DNA from: Domibacillus sp. PGB-M46
GTDB taxonomy: Bacteria; Bacillota; Bacilli; Bacillales; Domibacillaceae
Direction: 5' to 3'
DNA: 64,000 bases
Assembly: GCF_022668875.1 (NCBI RefSeq)
Contig: NZ_JAKGCR010000017.1
Coordinates: 1 to 64,000 of the forward strand
Part shown: positions 7,845 to 17,766 of the stretch, in pieces
How the letters are laid out: each line of letters starts with the position of its first letter
Position numbering within the stretch: position 1 is the first letter of the stretch
The notes under the pieces: generated by a model
Database searches by the model: none
Seen by the model: only the letters and a program-made list of their open reading frames with translations
What the model was told of the DNA's origin: nothing
Position numbers and translations under genes: made by a program

Positions 7845-10727
7845 TTAATCAGTTGCTGATTGATCCCGCACAATATAGCATTCTCGAGTCTTGTTGCCCT
7901 TAGTGTCCACATAAACCTTATATGATCCCACCTGATAGACGTCTGCCGCGTTGTTCCTGATTAGTATCTCTTCAATGAAAGCTTCCGTCGAGCCATCGGA
8001 GTATAATTCTGTAACGCTAACTGTCAGTTTGTTCTGATTACCTTTGAGTCTCTCTACCGTAGCCAGCGGCGTCGCGCTGTCGACAGTGACTACCGGGAGA
8101 ATTACCGCGCCAAGTATTTCGGAACCATCATAGACAACGACTGCATAATTCGCGCCGGCATCAATATCGCTGTCTTTAACGCTGATCATCGCTTTGCCGT
8201 TTGCAAATGTTGCGGTAGCCACCGAAACGCCGTCCTTTTCCAACACCGCTTTGGAACCGTCAGGGACATCCGCCGTGACAGGGATATTGGCGTCACGCTC
8301 ACTCACGACACGCTCTACCGGAGCGAGGCTTATTTCCACGCCCGGACTCGTTAAGTCTTCGTATGAATAGTCGGACACGTACTCATACAGCTTAACACGA
8401 TTAACGGCTGCGTAGTCCTCCAGTGGATCCGTACCTCCTTTGCCGACGAAACCGTTTTCGTTTCCGTGAAGCGTATACGTGTAATTGCTGGAACCAGTAT
8501 GAGAAAATAGTGTCGTCTCGCCTGTATCGGGATCTATACCCGTGTTAAACCAGACCGCTCGATCTAATGCACTATCTCCAATAGTTGTGTCTGTGCGTAA
8601 AGGAGCCGTATTATCGCTGCTCAAATCCCGCCACAAAATAGAGGGAGCGACAAGGCCGCCGTGAACCAGACTTAACATTGTGTATCCAGTGTACCCGTTC
8701 GTGCTTGTGTATGGTCCCGGATCGGGGCTGGTTCTCTCATTAAAGATAAATTTCATATTGTCCTGGATCGGCTTCGGCGCTATAATAATGTCGTCTTCTA
8801 TGGTGACAGGAGTACCTGCAAGCCCTCGTTTGGCGTTGGTTACACCGTCGGTCGTCGGAACGGATGATACGTTCTTATTGGTTAGAGCCAGACCTGAGTT
8901 GACGGAAACAACGATATAAGTCTTACCGGATTTGATAGTTTTGGCCAATCTCCAAAAATTTTCCGGAGCATTGAAGTCTGTAACACGCGCTGGAATAATG
9001 GGAGCCCAGTTCTGATCCCACAGGGATTTCTTCAACGTCAATGTTTTCAAATCATCCGCGTCTATACTACTATCTGTATTAATAGTGAGCGTGCCTCCTG
9101 TATGTTTTGGTAAGGGCTGGAATTCCTTACTGTTAAGCATCGCTGGTTTACCGTCGTCCTGATTATAGAACGCCTGAAATAGTTTGGGTTCGGTTTCACC
9201 GTCGCTGAAGCGGATATTGACGGATGAACGGTAGCCCGTATCCGTATAGTTTTGGTCATTCTCCCATTCGGCGGTCATATGCCCAAAGTTTACCGTATAC
9301 GTCGTCGATATGTTCGGAGATTCCTTCCGGGCTATTTTTACCGTCGCCACGGCTGGCTTCCCGGCGCTCACCGCGCCGCTTGCCGGGTTGAGCGTAACGC
9401 TGACGTCAACATCATCGTCGGGGTATTCGTGTGCGAGGTTCGCGGCAGAGAAGTCAATGTTTGACACGTCCTTTGGCACGTTAACATCAAACTCGGTTTT
9501 GCCCGCGACATTGAAAACATCGCCGCCGAAGTTAAACGACGTGAGCTTTGGCGGCAACTCATTGAGCCCGAGATAAGCCTCCGGATTTATTATGGCCCAA
9601 TATGCTTCTTTTGGTGCACGATTGGAATCGAATGGCAGCGGGTAACCCGTACTGCGCCAGCTGTTGTTATCGCCCACGCCCCAGAATGTAACGCGTTCTA
9701 TATAATCGGAGTACTTCTTATATAGCATGAACAGCTTGGCATACAATACCGCCTGCTCCTTCAATTGCTCCTCGGTAGGGGGAACGTTGGCTGAAGTACC
9801 GTTGAATTGTACGTCGAGTTCGGTTATGCTAATCTCCAACCCGGTTTCACTATATATCTTTAAAACTTCCTCTAAATTATCTACATTGAGTCTGAGGTTG
9901 TAATGCCCTTGTATCCCGATGCCCTCGATCAGTTTCCTCCCGTTTGCCTCAGGGTGTTCATTCGCATATCTTTCGTTGAGCTCCTTAACCATTGAGGCAA
10001 TCGCGATTGCTTTGTTGGGGAGTTCTTCGTCGTTAAAGTCATTGTAATACAGAATGGCGTCCGGGGCAGCCTCACGCGCGAACAAGAAGGCATCATAGAT
10101 ATAATCCCACCCGTTTCCTCCGTTAGCGTAAGCCTTAAACCATTTGGACGGCCGTTCTGTTGGATTAATGTCGGAGCGAAGCGCGTTCCGCCAGTCGGTC
10201 GGATTTTCTGGATTATCCCTCATCGCTTCGTTCACAACGTCCCAGGTGTCGAGCTTATAAGGACCCTGACTATAGTGCCCGGCGATTGTCGAAATATACC
10301 TTTTCAAGCTGGCCCTTGCCTCGGTATAATTCAAACCACTCTGCGGCCAGCCCGCCGACTGATTATGCCACGCCAACGCGTGTCCAATCGTATAGAAACC
10401 GTCGGCTTTGACTTGAGTTAACATGTTGTCGGCTGATGTGAATGCCGGATCTTTAGTTGGGTCGCTCCATATGGAATCCGGCTTCGTAGCGTTTTCGGGC
10501 GTCAGCGCGTTATAGTGGAACTTCATAAAATCATACTTCGCTGCATTGGTTAAGTCGGCCGGGCTTACAGTATTGCCGATAAGGAAATGGTCCTTGTAGA
10601 CTTCTTTCAGCGACACAACCTCTGCCGCTGAAGCATTGGTGATCGGCATTGCGGTACCGCTAAAAAAACTTATGGTAAAAACCAGCGCTAAAAAATACGT
10701 CAGTAGGTTTCTAGCTTTTTTCTTCAA
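7845..10727 (-). CDS. Secreted endo-1,4-beta-xylanase, GH10, multidomain
   Basis: Extracellular xylanase of 960 residues. Residues 1-35 form a Sec signal peptide (KKKAR then a hydrophobic core, cleavage near NASAA). A GH10 barrel spans about 40-390 with acid/base Glu167 (WDVVNEAM) and nucleophile Glu303 (ITELDVQF). Residues 395-960 hold beta-rich accessory modules: an Ig-like stretch near 400-470, then regions I cannot name that probably bind carbohydrate or the wall. Start is TTG with SD AAAGGA 10 nt away. The gene is visibly richer in GC (CGTCGCG-type codons) than its neighbours and is flanked by an IS3 fragment, suggesting acquisition, possibly from a Paenibacillus-like donor. No XylR operator is seen upstream. 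Confidence 0.95.
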   Translation of the reverse strand: MKKKARNLLTYFLALVFTISFFSGTAMPITNASAAEVVSLKEVYKDHFLIGNTVSPADLTNAAKYDFMKFHYNALTPENATKPDSIWSDPTKDPAFTSADNMLTQVKADGFYTIGHALAWHNQSAGWPQSGLNYTEARASLKRYISTIAGHYSQGPYKLDTWDVVNEAMRDNPENPTDWRNALRSDINPTERPSKWFKAYANGGNGWDYIYDAFLFAREAAPDAILYYNDFNDEELPNKAIAIASMVKELNERYANEHPEANGRKLIEGIGIQGHYNLRLNVDNLEEVLKIYSETGLEISITELDVQFNGTSANVPPTEEQLKEQAVLYAKLFMLYKKYSDYIERVTFWGVGDNNSWRSTGYPLPFDSNRAPKEAYWAIINPEAYLGLNELPPKLTSFNFGGDVFNVAGKTEFDVNVPKDVSNIDFSAANLAHEYPDDDVDVSVTLNPASGAVSAGKPAVATVKIARKESPNISTTYTVNFGHMTAEWENDQNYTDTGYRSSVNIRFSDGETEPKLFQAFYNQDDGKPAMLNSKEFQPLPKHTGGTLTINTDSSIDADDLKTLTLKKSLWDQNWAPIIPARVTDFNAPENFWRLAKTIKSGKTYIVVSVNSGLALTNKNVSSVPTTDGVTNAKRGLAGTPVTIEDDIIIAPKPIQDNMKFIFNERTSPDPGPYTSTNGYTGYTMLSLVHGGLVAPSILWRDLSSDNTAPLRTDTTIGDSALDRAVWFNTGIDPDTGETTLFSHTGSSNYTYTLHGNENGFVGKGGTDPLEDYAAVNRVKLYEYVSDYSYEDLTSPGVEISLAPVERVVSERDANIPVTADVPDGSKAVLEKDGVSVATATFANGKAMISVKDSDIDAGANYAVVVYDGSEILGAVILPVVTVDSATPLATVERLKGNQNKLTVSVTELYSDGSTEAFIEEILIRNNAADVYQVGSYKVYVDTKGNKTRECYIVRDQSATD

Positions 10728-11340
10728 AAATAATCATTCCTTTCATAACTTTGATCCCTTTTTTTTTGGTAACTTGGTATTTTAATGGTACATCACTACT
10801 TGATACAATAATTCATTCCGACGACCCTGCCATACTTTGGATTTATACGAATACTTTGTTTGATCATACACCCTACCCATGAAACCGCATACATTTTTGT
10901 ACTCATGCACACCCTCTCTAAAAAGTGTATTTCTGTTATCATCCCTGTCTACATCCCCCCTTCTGGTTTACGCAGTGTCAAAATTCTAAATGAATTTTGA
11001 GCTAAAACCTTTATTTCACTCGCTTTCACCAGTTGTTTCTATATCCCCCCTGAAAATTGAAAATCGATCAGGGATTTTTATTACCATGTTTTAGTTTTAA
11101 ATAGCAGTAGCAGTTGTTGTTGTGGAGCTTGTGGTAAAATTTATCGTGGCTTAAAATTGCTACTAAAAGTTGTGGGAAACCCTCTGCAGTTTTCCACGGC
11201 TTACCCATGATTTTGTCCATAGCCTGAAGCTTAGCAATTCTTGCCGGAATGAACCTTTTCCACAAATCCACAACAAGATAGCTTTGATAACCTTGAGCTG
11301 TAACAATTTTGAACGGCTCCTTTCACTTCAGTCTAATTAA
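10728..11340. other. Gene-free stretch upstream of the xylanase
   Basis: About 600 bp that should contain the xylanase promoter. I see a hairpin CCCTGA/TCAGGG followed by ATTTTTATT at 11047-11083 (possible plus-strand terminator) and a 67-residue minus-strand frame at 11068-11271 without SD or family resemblance. No operator matching XylR is apparent. Confidence 0.4.
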
Positions 11341-11371
11341 GCTTGGTCATAAAACCGTTGGAATACGGGGT

Positions 11372-11440
11372 TACCGGGAGTCGAAGATCCTCTTGCTCAG
11401 GAATCCCCCTCTGCAACCGTCAGGTAAGTGGGCGGCAGTT
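11372..11440 (+). repeat. IS200/IS605-type right-end relic
   Basis: The string GAATCCCCCTCT, then AACCGTCAGGTAAGTGGG and a GGCAGTTCAA tail resemble the terminal hairpin of IS200/IS605-family right ends. A close copy lies at 36468-36511. No transposase gene is attached. Confidence 0.5.
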
Positions 11441-11500
11441 CAATCTAATTTTAGATATGCATTTTTATTCTTTTGATACAATGTTTCTGATCGCTGGAAA

Positions 11501-11695
11501 CTAAGCGATGCACCCCACTTGAGCACAGCCGTGCTGGTGGACAAACGTTACTGTTCCGTGTACAAGTTCTGTAATTTGTTTGGCCACCTGAACAGCGCAT
11601 GTGATAGTGGGAAGAATTAACATATGTTTGCGTATGCCTACTTTTCCATTTGGTCTGCGATATCATTGAAAACTATCATTTCCCTGAATGCTCAT
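11501..11695 (-). pseudogene. UxaA-type dehydratase large-domain remnant
   Basis: In one frame the sequence reads FQ-stop-YRRPNGKVGIRKH, then LILPTITCAVQVAKQI and TFVHQHGCAQVG, the N-terminal signature of the large UxaA/altronate-dehydratase domain including the Cys-containing HQHGC motif. A TGA replaces the expected Gly before YRRPNGKVG, and the protein ends about 60 residues in, so the catalytic domain is lost. It directly follows the intact small-subunit gene. Confidence 0.8.
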
Positions 11696-11976
11696 TGATT
11701 ATCCCCCCTGCCCCGGTTGCCTTCTACATTATGAAGATGTACATGTTCACCGATCTTTATAAAGGAAGTTGCTTTGCCGATTACTTCGCCATACTTTACA
11801 ATAAATTCTCCTTTTTCAATAGGCTGAACGGCAAATTTATGGCCAAATTCAATGTCTTTCTTCAATGCAATGGTACCCCTGTTGAGTTTTATACATTCTC
11901 CTTTTGGAATATTATCTAAAGCAACTGCCACATTATTAGATTTACTTAGATGAACAAAATGATAGACAGATTGCAC
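11692..11976 (-). CDS. UxaA family small subunit (SAF domain)
   Basis: A 94-residue SAF-domain protein equivalent to the N-terminal part of altronate dehydratase or the small subunit of related two-gene hydro-lyases: VALDNIPKGECI, then FGHKFAVQPIEKGEFIVKYGEVIGKAT and HVHLHNVEG. The GTG start has SD GGAGG at 9 nt. It follows the iron alcohol dehydrogenase gene by 15 bp, so the two are co-transcribed. The partner large-subunit gene is broken, so this subunit is probably without function. Confidence 0.85.
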   Translation of the reverse strand: MQSVYHFVHLSKSNNVAVALDNIPKGECIKLNRGTIALKKDIEFGHKFAVQPIEKGEFIVKYGEVIGKATSFIKIGEHVHLHNVEGNRGRGDNQ

Positions 11977-11991
11977 CCCAGCTATCCTCCA

Positions 11992-13152
11992 TTACAACCT
12001 GCCATTGTAAGCATTCTCTATAATATTTTGAATATCCTGTGCAGTAGTAAGACGGGGATTGATAAGTACGTTCCCGCTTCTCATTGAATCTTCAACAAGC
12101 TTGGGAAGCTGGTTTAAATCGACTCCCAGTTCTTTAATATTCAATGGTATATTCAATTGTTTATTTAAATGAATCACTGCAACAATTGCGGACTCCGCTG
12201 CTTCCTGTACCGACAAATGATCTGTTTTTACACCAAGTGCTTTTGCAATATCAGCCATCTTCTCCGGACAGGCAGGTAAATTGAATTTCATTACAAAAGG
12301 AAGGAGGGCCGCATTCGCAATTCCATGGGCAATATTAAAAACACCGCCCAAAGTATGTGAAATGGCATGAACATTGCCAAGCCGGGATTGAGAAAAGGCA
12401 GCGCCAGCAAGCAATGATGCAGCCAGCATCCGTTCACGGCTTGCCATATCATTTCCAACAAAATAAGCTTTTTCAATATTCTCCCCAATCATTCGTATTG
12501 CCTGAAGAGAGAAAGCCTCACTTCCTGGATTGGTCGTTTTTGAAGTATAAGATTCAATAGCATGTGTTAACGCATCCATCCCTGTAGCAGCGGTGATATT
12601 ACCGGGAAGTTTAACTGTCAGCTCGGCGTCCAGCAATGCGTAAGTAGGAAAAATATACGGGCTTATAATGGCTGTTTTAAAATGGGTTTCTGTATTAGTT
12701 ACAATCGTTGATGCGGTAACTTCACTGCCCGTTCCTGCTGTGGTGGGAACGACGATCAGCGGAAGCCCCGGATTTTTAATCTTTCCAACTCCTTCATAAT
12801 CAAGAATATCCCCTTCATTGTGAACCATAATAGAAATGCCCTTGGCTGTGTCAATGCTGCTTCCGCCGCCAACTGCCAATATACTGTCTGCTCCAAAACT
12901 TTTTACTCTGTCTGCACCATCCATAATGTTTTCTGATGTAGGATTGGGAACCACATCATCAAAGATTTGATAGGAAATAGAGGCGTTTTTTAAAGATTCT
13001 TCAATATCATCAAGAATTCCGGCGCCTCTCACCCCTGAATCTGTTACTAAAAAAAGCTTTTTATAACCTAAATCGTTAAAGAAATTGCCTGTTTTTTTAG
13101 AAATGCCTCTTTCCATTTTTATAGAAGTAGGAATGTGAAAATAAAAATTCAA
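11992..13152 (-). CDS. Iron-containing alcohol dehydrogenase
   Basis: Group III, metal-dependent NAD(P) alcohol dehydrogenase of 386 residues. NAD-binding GGGSSID at 95-101; metal ligands Asp193, His197, His262 and His276 are all in place. TTG start with AAAGGAGG 7 nt upstream. First structural gene of a GntR-controlled unit with the UxaA small subunit. The family oxidises or reduces small alcohols/aldehydes such as lactaldehyde, tartronate semialdehyde or long-chain aldehydes; the UxaA neighbour suggests a sugar-acid pathway. The palindrome at 13174-13187 just upstream probably binds the regulator encoded next to it. Confidence 0.92.
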   Translation of the reverse strand: MNFYFHIPTSIKMERGISKKTGNFFNDLGYKKLFLVTDSGVRGAGILDDIEESLKNASISYQIFDDVVPNPTSENIMDGADRVKSFGADSILAVGGGSSIDTAKGISIMVHNEGDILDYEGVGKIKNPGLPLIVVPTTAGTGSEVTASTIVTNTETHFKTAIISPYIFPTYALLDAELTVKLPGNITAATGMDALTHAIESYTSKTTNPGSEAFSLQAIRMIGENIEKAYFVGNDMASRERMLAASLLAGAAFSQSRLGNVHAISHTLGGVFNIAHGIANAALLPFVMKFNLPACPEKMADIAKALGVKTDHLSVQEAAESAIVAVIHLNKQLNIPLNIKELGVDLNQLPKLVEDSMRSGNVLINPRLTTAQDIQNIIENAYNGRL

Positions 13153-13173
13153 TCGATTTCCTCCTTTTTATCA

Positions 13174-13187
13174 ATTGGTCAACCAAT
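13174..13187 (-). promoter_or_regulatory. GntR/FadR-type operator
   Basis: The palindrome ATTGGT-CA-ACCAAT lies between the gntR-family gene and the alcohol dehydrogenase start. It fits FadR-subfamily operators (TGGT-N-ACCA). A related site, ATTGGTTGACC, is found at 14195-14205, about 280 bp before the regulator gene, consistent with autoregulation. Confidence 0.7.
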
Positions 13188-13201
13188 AAAAAAAGTCAGT
13201 T

Positions 13202-13915
13202 TTACTCTGTTTTATTTTTGATCACTTCAATTAGTCTTCGTGTTGCATCTTCCATATGAGTCCTCATGGCTTGTTCGGCTTGTTCGGGGTCTCTTTGGGA
13301 AACGGCTATATAAATATTTAAATGGTCATTGTAAGAAAACGTAGTATCTGAAACATCGCTAATTACGAGGTTTACCCATGTTCTTAATAAAGACTGCAAG
13401 CTTAGGAACAAACTTTTAAATACGGAGTTTTTGGCCATTTCTGCTAGTTTCAAGTGAAAGTTAACATCAATTTCAATAAATTCTTTAGTTGAGGCTTCCT
13501 TAAGACCCTCTAAAATCGACCATAACTCTTCAATTTCCTGGTCAGTGGCTCTTTTGGCTGCGTATTTTACAATAGAAATTTCGATTTCTTGACGCGCTTC
13601 GATAACATCCAATGTATTTTTTTCTCCTAATAAAAGTCCCCACTCGATTGATTCCATTAGAAAATGGGAATCTCTTTTTACTAGATAAGTGCCGTCTCCC
13701 TGACGGACGTCCAAAATGCCCAAAACATTTAACACTTTAATGGCTTCTCTAATAGATGATCTTCCAACGTGTAGCACTTCCTGAAGCTGCCTTTCCGTAG
13801 GAAGCTTTTCACCTGGTTGAATATTACCTGAAAATACATAATCGAGCAGTTGTTTAGTAAGCTCCGTAACAAGTGAGTTTTTTTTAATAGGTTCAAAAAC
13901 AAAATTCTCGCTCAT
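13202..13915 (-). CDS. GntR-family (FadR/FCD) transcriptional regulator
   Basis: Repressor-type regulator of 237 residues. Residues about 12-78 form the GntR winged helix (GEKLPTERQLQEVLHVGRSSIREAIKVLNVLGIL), and 85-225 an all-helical FCD ligand domain (IEARQEIEISIVKYAAKRAT ... DVNFHLKLAEMAKN), with Asp/His metal-ligand candidates in that region. ATG with SD AGAAGGAA. It precedes the iron alcohol dehydrogenase/UxaA genes with a TGGT/ACCA palindrome in between, so it likely regulates them in response to a sugar acid or hydroxy acid. Confidence 0.92.
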   Translation of the reverse strand: MSENFVFEPIKKNSLVTELTKQLLDYVFSGNIQPGEKLPTERQLQEVLHVGRSSIREAIKVLNVLGILDVRQGDGTYLVKRDSHFLMESIEWGLLLGEKNTLDVIEARQEIEISIVKYAAKRATDQEIEELWSILEGLKEASTKEFIEIDVNFHLKLAEMAKNSVFKSLFLSLQSLLRTWVNLVISDVSDTTFSYNDHLNIYIAVSQRDPEQAEQAMRTHMEDATRRLIEVIKNKTE

Positions 13916-14688
13916 ATGACATTCCTTCTTTCTTTAGATATCACTTTATATTAATCTTTTTATACGTGTATAGTAGCTCTAATGTGAAACATAATAACTC
14001 AGGATTTTATTAAAAGTGATAAAAAGGAAGGAACCACTTTAACTAAGAAAGTGGTTCTTATTCATCTATATTTCATTTATTATCAATTGGCAATGAATTA
14101 GATCGGTGTTAACTAGCATTAAAACTACCTAGACAAAATGAAAAAATCTTTTTATCCGCTTCTCCCTTTACCACTTTTAAACGTCTATTCATTAATTGGT
14201 TGACCTTTAGATGTATAATAATACCGAAATGATACAACGTCAATATAAAAAGTCTAAATTTTTTATATATTCTAATAATTAGGAATGTATTGAGTAGAAT
14301 GATTGTTTTGGGAGTAGGCTAACAAACATGCTAAGGGCCTGTAATTTTGAGATATATAAACAAGAAATGCTCGATGAAAAATTTAGTCAAAGGATATTCA
14401 CTTTCATTCAACGAACTTGAAGCATAATTTCATTAAAAAATAAATACATACTGATATATTCTTTTCTCATCCATTTTTTCTTTTTGCCTACAGACACTGC
14501 CCAGCTTTTTAACGTATTACTCATACTGTTCACGCTCTTTCTTCTCGTTTTGTAGAAGGAAGGAGATGGCCGACTATACATCAGCAGTCCATCTCCCCCT
14601 CGTAATTAATTAAAGTTACTTAAAATGCGCTCGACTTCTTTATAGTACTCTGATGCAGCTTTATCAAATATGGAAAAAAGAGACTCTA
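13916..14688. other. Gene-free stretch between gntR and xynB remnant
   Basis: AT-rich 770 bp. It contains a hairpin GAACCACTTT / AAAGTGGTTC at 14031-14057, usable on the minus strand where it is followed by a pyrimidine run ending in TTTTT, and the second ATTGGTTGACC half palindrome at 14195-14205. I see no coding sequence or RNA gene in the rest. Confidence 0.5.
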
Positions 14689-15416
14689 TCAAAAATAGAA
14701 GTCTCCTTTTTCCGCACTCGTATTACTTTTCCTTGTAGCTAAATTTTTAAAGTCAGCCGGAATATTTTGTCCACTTGTATCCTGGCATTGCATTTCTACA
14801 AAGGCTCCTGTGAAAAAACCTCCTCCACGGACATAATCATCTGATAGTTTTTTGGTCTCTAATACTAGCTCAATCTTATGCCAGTCTTTTTGGTTAAAAG
14901 AATAGGAGTAATAATATTTTTTATGTTCGATATTTACTCTTAAATAAACACAGTTAGCTTCACCCGGAATGACAATTTTGTCTTTTAACGGTTGCGAAAA
15001 AGAAAAGTTATCACATATTGTTAAATCTAGAATAGACCCAAGATTTTCATCATGCGTTACTTGAAGAGCTGTCCAAATTTCAGTGTTGTAATAGTTCACC
15101 AATCCTGCTGCTTGTTGAAAACTTTCTGGGTAGAATTCAATAGCTGTTTCCGCTACAAAATCGAGACTTTGCCCAGCGCCTTGCTACAAATGCCTGAGTA
15201 AATGTGGAGGTCTATGATTCATGACCGAATAACCGTAAATGGTTTGGTTTTTCAGTTAACGGTCCTAATTCTTCGGTAAATGGAATCCGTAGTGTTTGGA
15301 AATTAATGTTTAGTTTTGAATCTTTAAATTCATCAACTTCTAGATAAGTCACTGGAAATTTAGTTTCGGGAATGTCGGATGCTTCTGCCTCCAGGCTGCC
15401 TTCTTTTTTTAACTCT
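14689..15416 (-). pseudogene. xynB: Truncated GH43 beta-xylosidase (xynB relic)
   Basis: Only the second half of an XynB-type enzyme remains. From about 15416 one reads [20 protein letters not shown], then [16 protein letters not shown] and HLRLFGHES-stop. After a frameshift the C-terminal jelly-roll continues (14689-15102, [14 protein letters not shown] ... [14 protein letters not shown]). The catalytic propeller is gone. The fragment abuts the stop of the xynP-like permease, as in the B. subtilis xynPB operon, so this is a decayed copy of that operon; the intact GH43 gene at 3.1-4.7 kb can replace it. Confidence 0.9.
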
Positions 15417-16800
15417 TAAATTCATGAATATTATCCAAATATACTTTATCTCTATTTTCTAATTCGCGTACCATTTTTGCATATTTTTTTTCATCTAAAT
15501 TATAGAAGTTAATATCAATCATAGCCAAAATAAGGAAAATAACAGGGACAACTGTTGTCGTAATTAAAATTCCTGTTAATGCCTCAGGAGTCTGTACCTG
15601 ATTCGCAACATATCCAAACTTATCCAACACTAATCCTGGTACAATCCCGCCGAGTGCCATACCAAATTTAAAGAAGAATCCGATAATAGCATAAATCAAT
15701 CCACCCATTCGTTTTCCTGTCTTATATTCCCCGTATTCGATTGTTTCAGGAATAAGTGCCCACATATAACCTCCAGCCGTAAGGCTTCCGGCAGCTGCAA
15801 TTAAACGAAACAGGAGCACAAGAAATACATTACTAGGTGGTACGACGAGGAGCGCTAAAAGACCAACAATATTTAGTAATAACGCATAATTTAGTAGTTT
15901 TTTCTTCCCTAGCCGTTTATTAATTCTCGGCAGAAACGGCAGAATAACCAAAGCAGGCAAACTTCCCAATAAACCATACCACTTTACTAAATCCTCTCTG
16001 CCTAAGTTATACGTAACATAATAGATCCCAACAGAATTACTTATTGAATTGACGCCGAAGATAATAATAAAGAAAATGCTTAGTACAACTAATGGACGAT
16101 TAACTCTAAATTGCTCAAATAAATCTGAGAATTTAATTTTCTCTTCAGACTTTTGAAGCACTACCCGTTCTTTTGTGCTTTTAAAACAGAATATTAATAG
16201 ACATGCACCAATTATACCTAAAATACTCATGGTTAATTGCCAGCCAAGAACTGCGTTTCCAGTCGTATCCCGTAAGTAAGTAGATAATAATGGAACGAAA
16301 AAAGCAACAATTAATCCACCAAGATTTGCAAAGAACATACGAACAGATGTAATACTAACAACTTCTTGATTATTCCTGGTCATGGCAGAAGTTAATGCAC
16401 CATACGGAACGTTTATAGTTGTGTATGTAAGCGACAAACCAACATAAGTAATATAGGCATATATTAATTTTCCCATATCTGAAAAGTCCGGAGTTGTAAA
16501 ACAAAGTATTGCTAATATAGCAAACGGGAATGCTCCGAATAAAAGATACGGTCTAAAACGCCCAAATCTACTATTCGTTCTATCCACTAACGTTCCAATA
16601 AAAGGATCGGCAAGAGCATCAACTATTCTAACAACCAAGAACATCGTACCGGCAGCTGCTGCCGATAAACCAAATACATCGGTATAAAAAAACAATAGAT
16701 ATGTAGAAACGGTTGCATAAATTAAATTACACGCAAAATCTCCGGAAGCGTATCCAACCTTTTCAATCATGCTAACCTTCTTTAAATTTTCACTAGACAT
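15409..16800 (-). CDS. xynP: GPH-family beta-xyloside permease (XynP-like)
   Basis: Glycoside-pentoside-hexuronide:cation symporter of about 463 residues with 12 predicted membrane segments; the N-terminal [16 protein letters not shown] and the [26 protein letters not shown] loop are family hallmarks. It should import xylobiose or other xylosides with Na+ or H+. The start is the ATG at 16800, preceded by AAAGGAGG; the longer frame to 16881 has no SD. A cre-like palindrome (16867-16880) lies in the leader, and further upstream are a xylA fragment and a XylR operator (17257-17281), so it is probably XylR- and CcpA-controlled. Confidence 0.92.
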   Translation of the reverse strand: MSSENLKKVSMIEKVGYASGDFACNLIYATVSTYLLFFYTDVFGLSAAAAGTMFLVVRIVDALADPFIGTLVDRTNSRFGRFRPYLLFGAFPFAILAILCFTTPDFSDMGKLIYAYITYVGLSLTYTTINVPYGALTSAMTRNNQEVVSITSVRMFFANLGGLIVAFFVPLLSTYLRDTTGNAVLGWQLTMSILGIIGACLLIFCFKSTKERVVLQKSEEKIKFSDLFEQFRVNRPLVVLSIFFIIIFGVNSISNSVGIYYVTYNLGREDLVKWYGLLGSLPALVILPFLPRINKRLGKKKLLNYALLLNIVGLLALLVVPPSNVFLVLLFRLIAAAGSLTAGGYMWALIPETIEYGEYKTGKRMGGLIYAIIGFFFKFGMALGGIVPGLVLDKFGYVANQVQTPEALTGILITTTVVPVIFLILAMIDINFYNLDEKKYAKMVRELENRDKVYLDNIHEFKS

Positions 16801-16866
16801 GATTTTTCCTCCTTTATAGATCACAGCCTCTAAATGTGCTTGTGAGCGAAAAACGCCCTGTTCATC

Positions 16867-16880
16867 TGAAAGCACTTTCA
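16867..16880 (-). promoter_or_regulatory. cre-like site in the xynP leader
   Basis: TGAAAGCACTTTCA, a perfect 14-bp palindrome that differs from the classical catabolite-responsive element only by the central CG. It is 67 bp before the permease start and should bind CcpA. Confidence 0.65.
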
Positions 16881-16985
16881 ACTAAAATTATAAGAAACAA
16901 TATGGGTAAAAGATGATTCTTAATAACTTGATTATCTTTAATTTAATTTCACAAAATCTCTTATACTCTTTTCTGGTTTGAATGG

Positions 16986-17174
16986 TTAGTTTTCTTTACT
17001 AAAAAAATTTTCACTCATCGAAAAGCAATACTGTTCTTTCATCATTTTCCGCGTATAGCCCCTTTCAGGGTTATGGTATTTAAAGGATAACGAATTACTA
17101 GAATTCCTTCCTTCATAGGTAACTTTGTTCACGCTTCCAAAATTTTGACTTGTACCAGTATAAGATTGGGCCAT
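16986..17174 (-). pseudogene. xylA: Truncated xylose isomerase (xylA relic)
   Basis: The first ~50 codons of a second xylA remain: MAQSYTGTSQNFGSVNKVTYEG, then LSFKYHNPERGYTRKMMKEQ and CFSMS, equivalent to the N-terminus of B. subtilis XylA. The frame then diverges and stops; the barrel and active site are lost. A good SD (GGAGG) and a full XylR operator (17257-17281) are retained upstream, so the promoter probably still serves the downstream permease gene. The complete xylA is at 22.4-23.7 kb. Confidence 0.9.
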
Positions 17175-17256
17175 ATTATTTCCTCCTTCTTGTGGGTGCA
17201 GCTTTAAACTGAATTGCTCATGTTTAGGATGACCTATGCATTAGCATATAAATCAT

Positions 17257-17281
17257 TTAGTTTATTGACTCAACAAACTAA
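17257..17281 (-). promoter_or_regulatory. XylR operator of the xylA relic / xynP unit
   Basis: A 25-bp element with TTAGTTTATTGAC on the left and CAACAAACTAA on the right, very close to the B. subtilis xyl operator, about 80 bp before the xylA fragment start. Confidence 0.85.
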
Positions 17282-17289
17282 TTGACTCT

Positions 17290-17740
17290 ATCTTACAAAA
17301 AAAAGCTACATTTTTCAACAAAATCTTTAATTTATATAAAGATTTTAAGAATTTTCTTTTCACTGAATTACAAGTATTCGGAAAAAACACTTCAACTTCA
17401 CGGGAAAACTGTACAAAGAGTCAGATAAAAAATCGGAAAAGTTTTTCGCCTACAGGCTCTATTTTACTCGAAGTGTTCCCTTCTCTTTGACTTTCCAAAA
17501 CCTTGAAAAGTCGATTTAAACCACTCTAATATACCTCCTTAATTAAAGATAAACAGAAAAAGAGTTTGTGTGGATAAATCCTTCTTTAAGCCCTCCCTTT
17601 TTTTATGATCTAATAAATCAAGTGGCAGTCAACATTACAGAGCTCTCGCTTTATGTAAATAATAGCTAATCACCCTGGCTGGCCCCTTTTAAAAAATTTA
17701 AGAGATTAATTACTTGAAATTTAAAAATTATCTATTTATA
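17290..17740. other. Gene-free divergent promoter region
   Basis: About 450 bp of AT-rich DNA between two XylR operators facing opposite ways. I see no coding sequence. In B. subtilis-like loci such a region separates xylA from a divergent gene; here the divergent gene is an SDR. Confidence 0.4.
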
Positions 17741-17741
17741 C

Positions 17742-17766
17742 TTAGTTTTGCTACACAACAAACTAA
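17742..17766 (+). promoter_or_regulatory. XylR operator upstream of the SDR/AKR pair
   Basis: A 25-bp palindrome with arms TTAGTTTTG and CAACAAACTAA, flanked by an outer C...G pair, about 125 bp before the SDR start. It implies xylose induction of both downstream genes. Confidence 0.85.

Noticed and set aside
11068-11271. 67-residue minus-strand frame upstream of the xylanase
   Set aside because: No SD, no recognisable motif, and it lies in a hairpin-rich gene-free region; the composition suggests chance.
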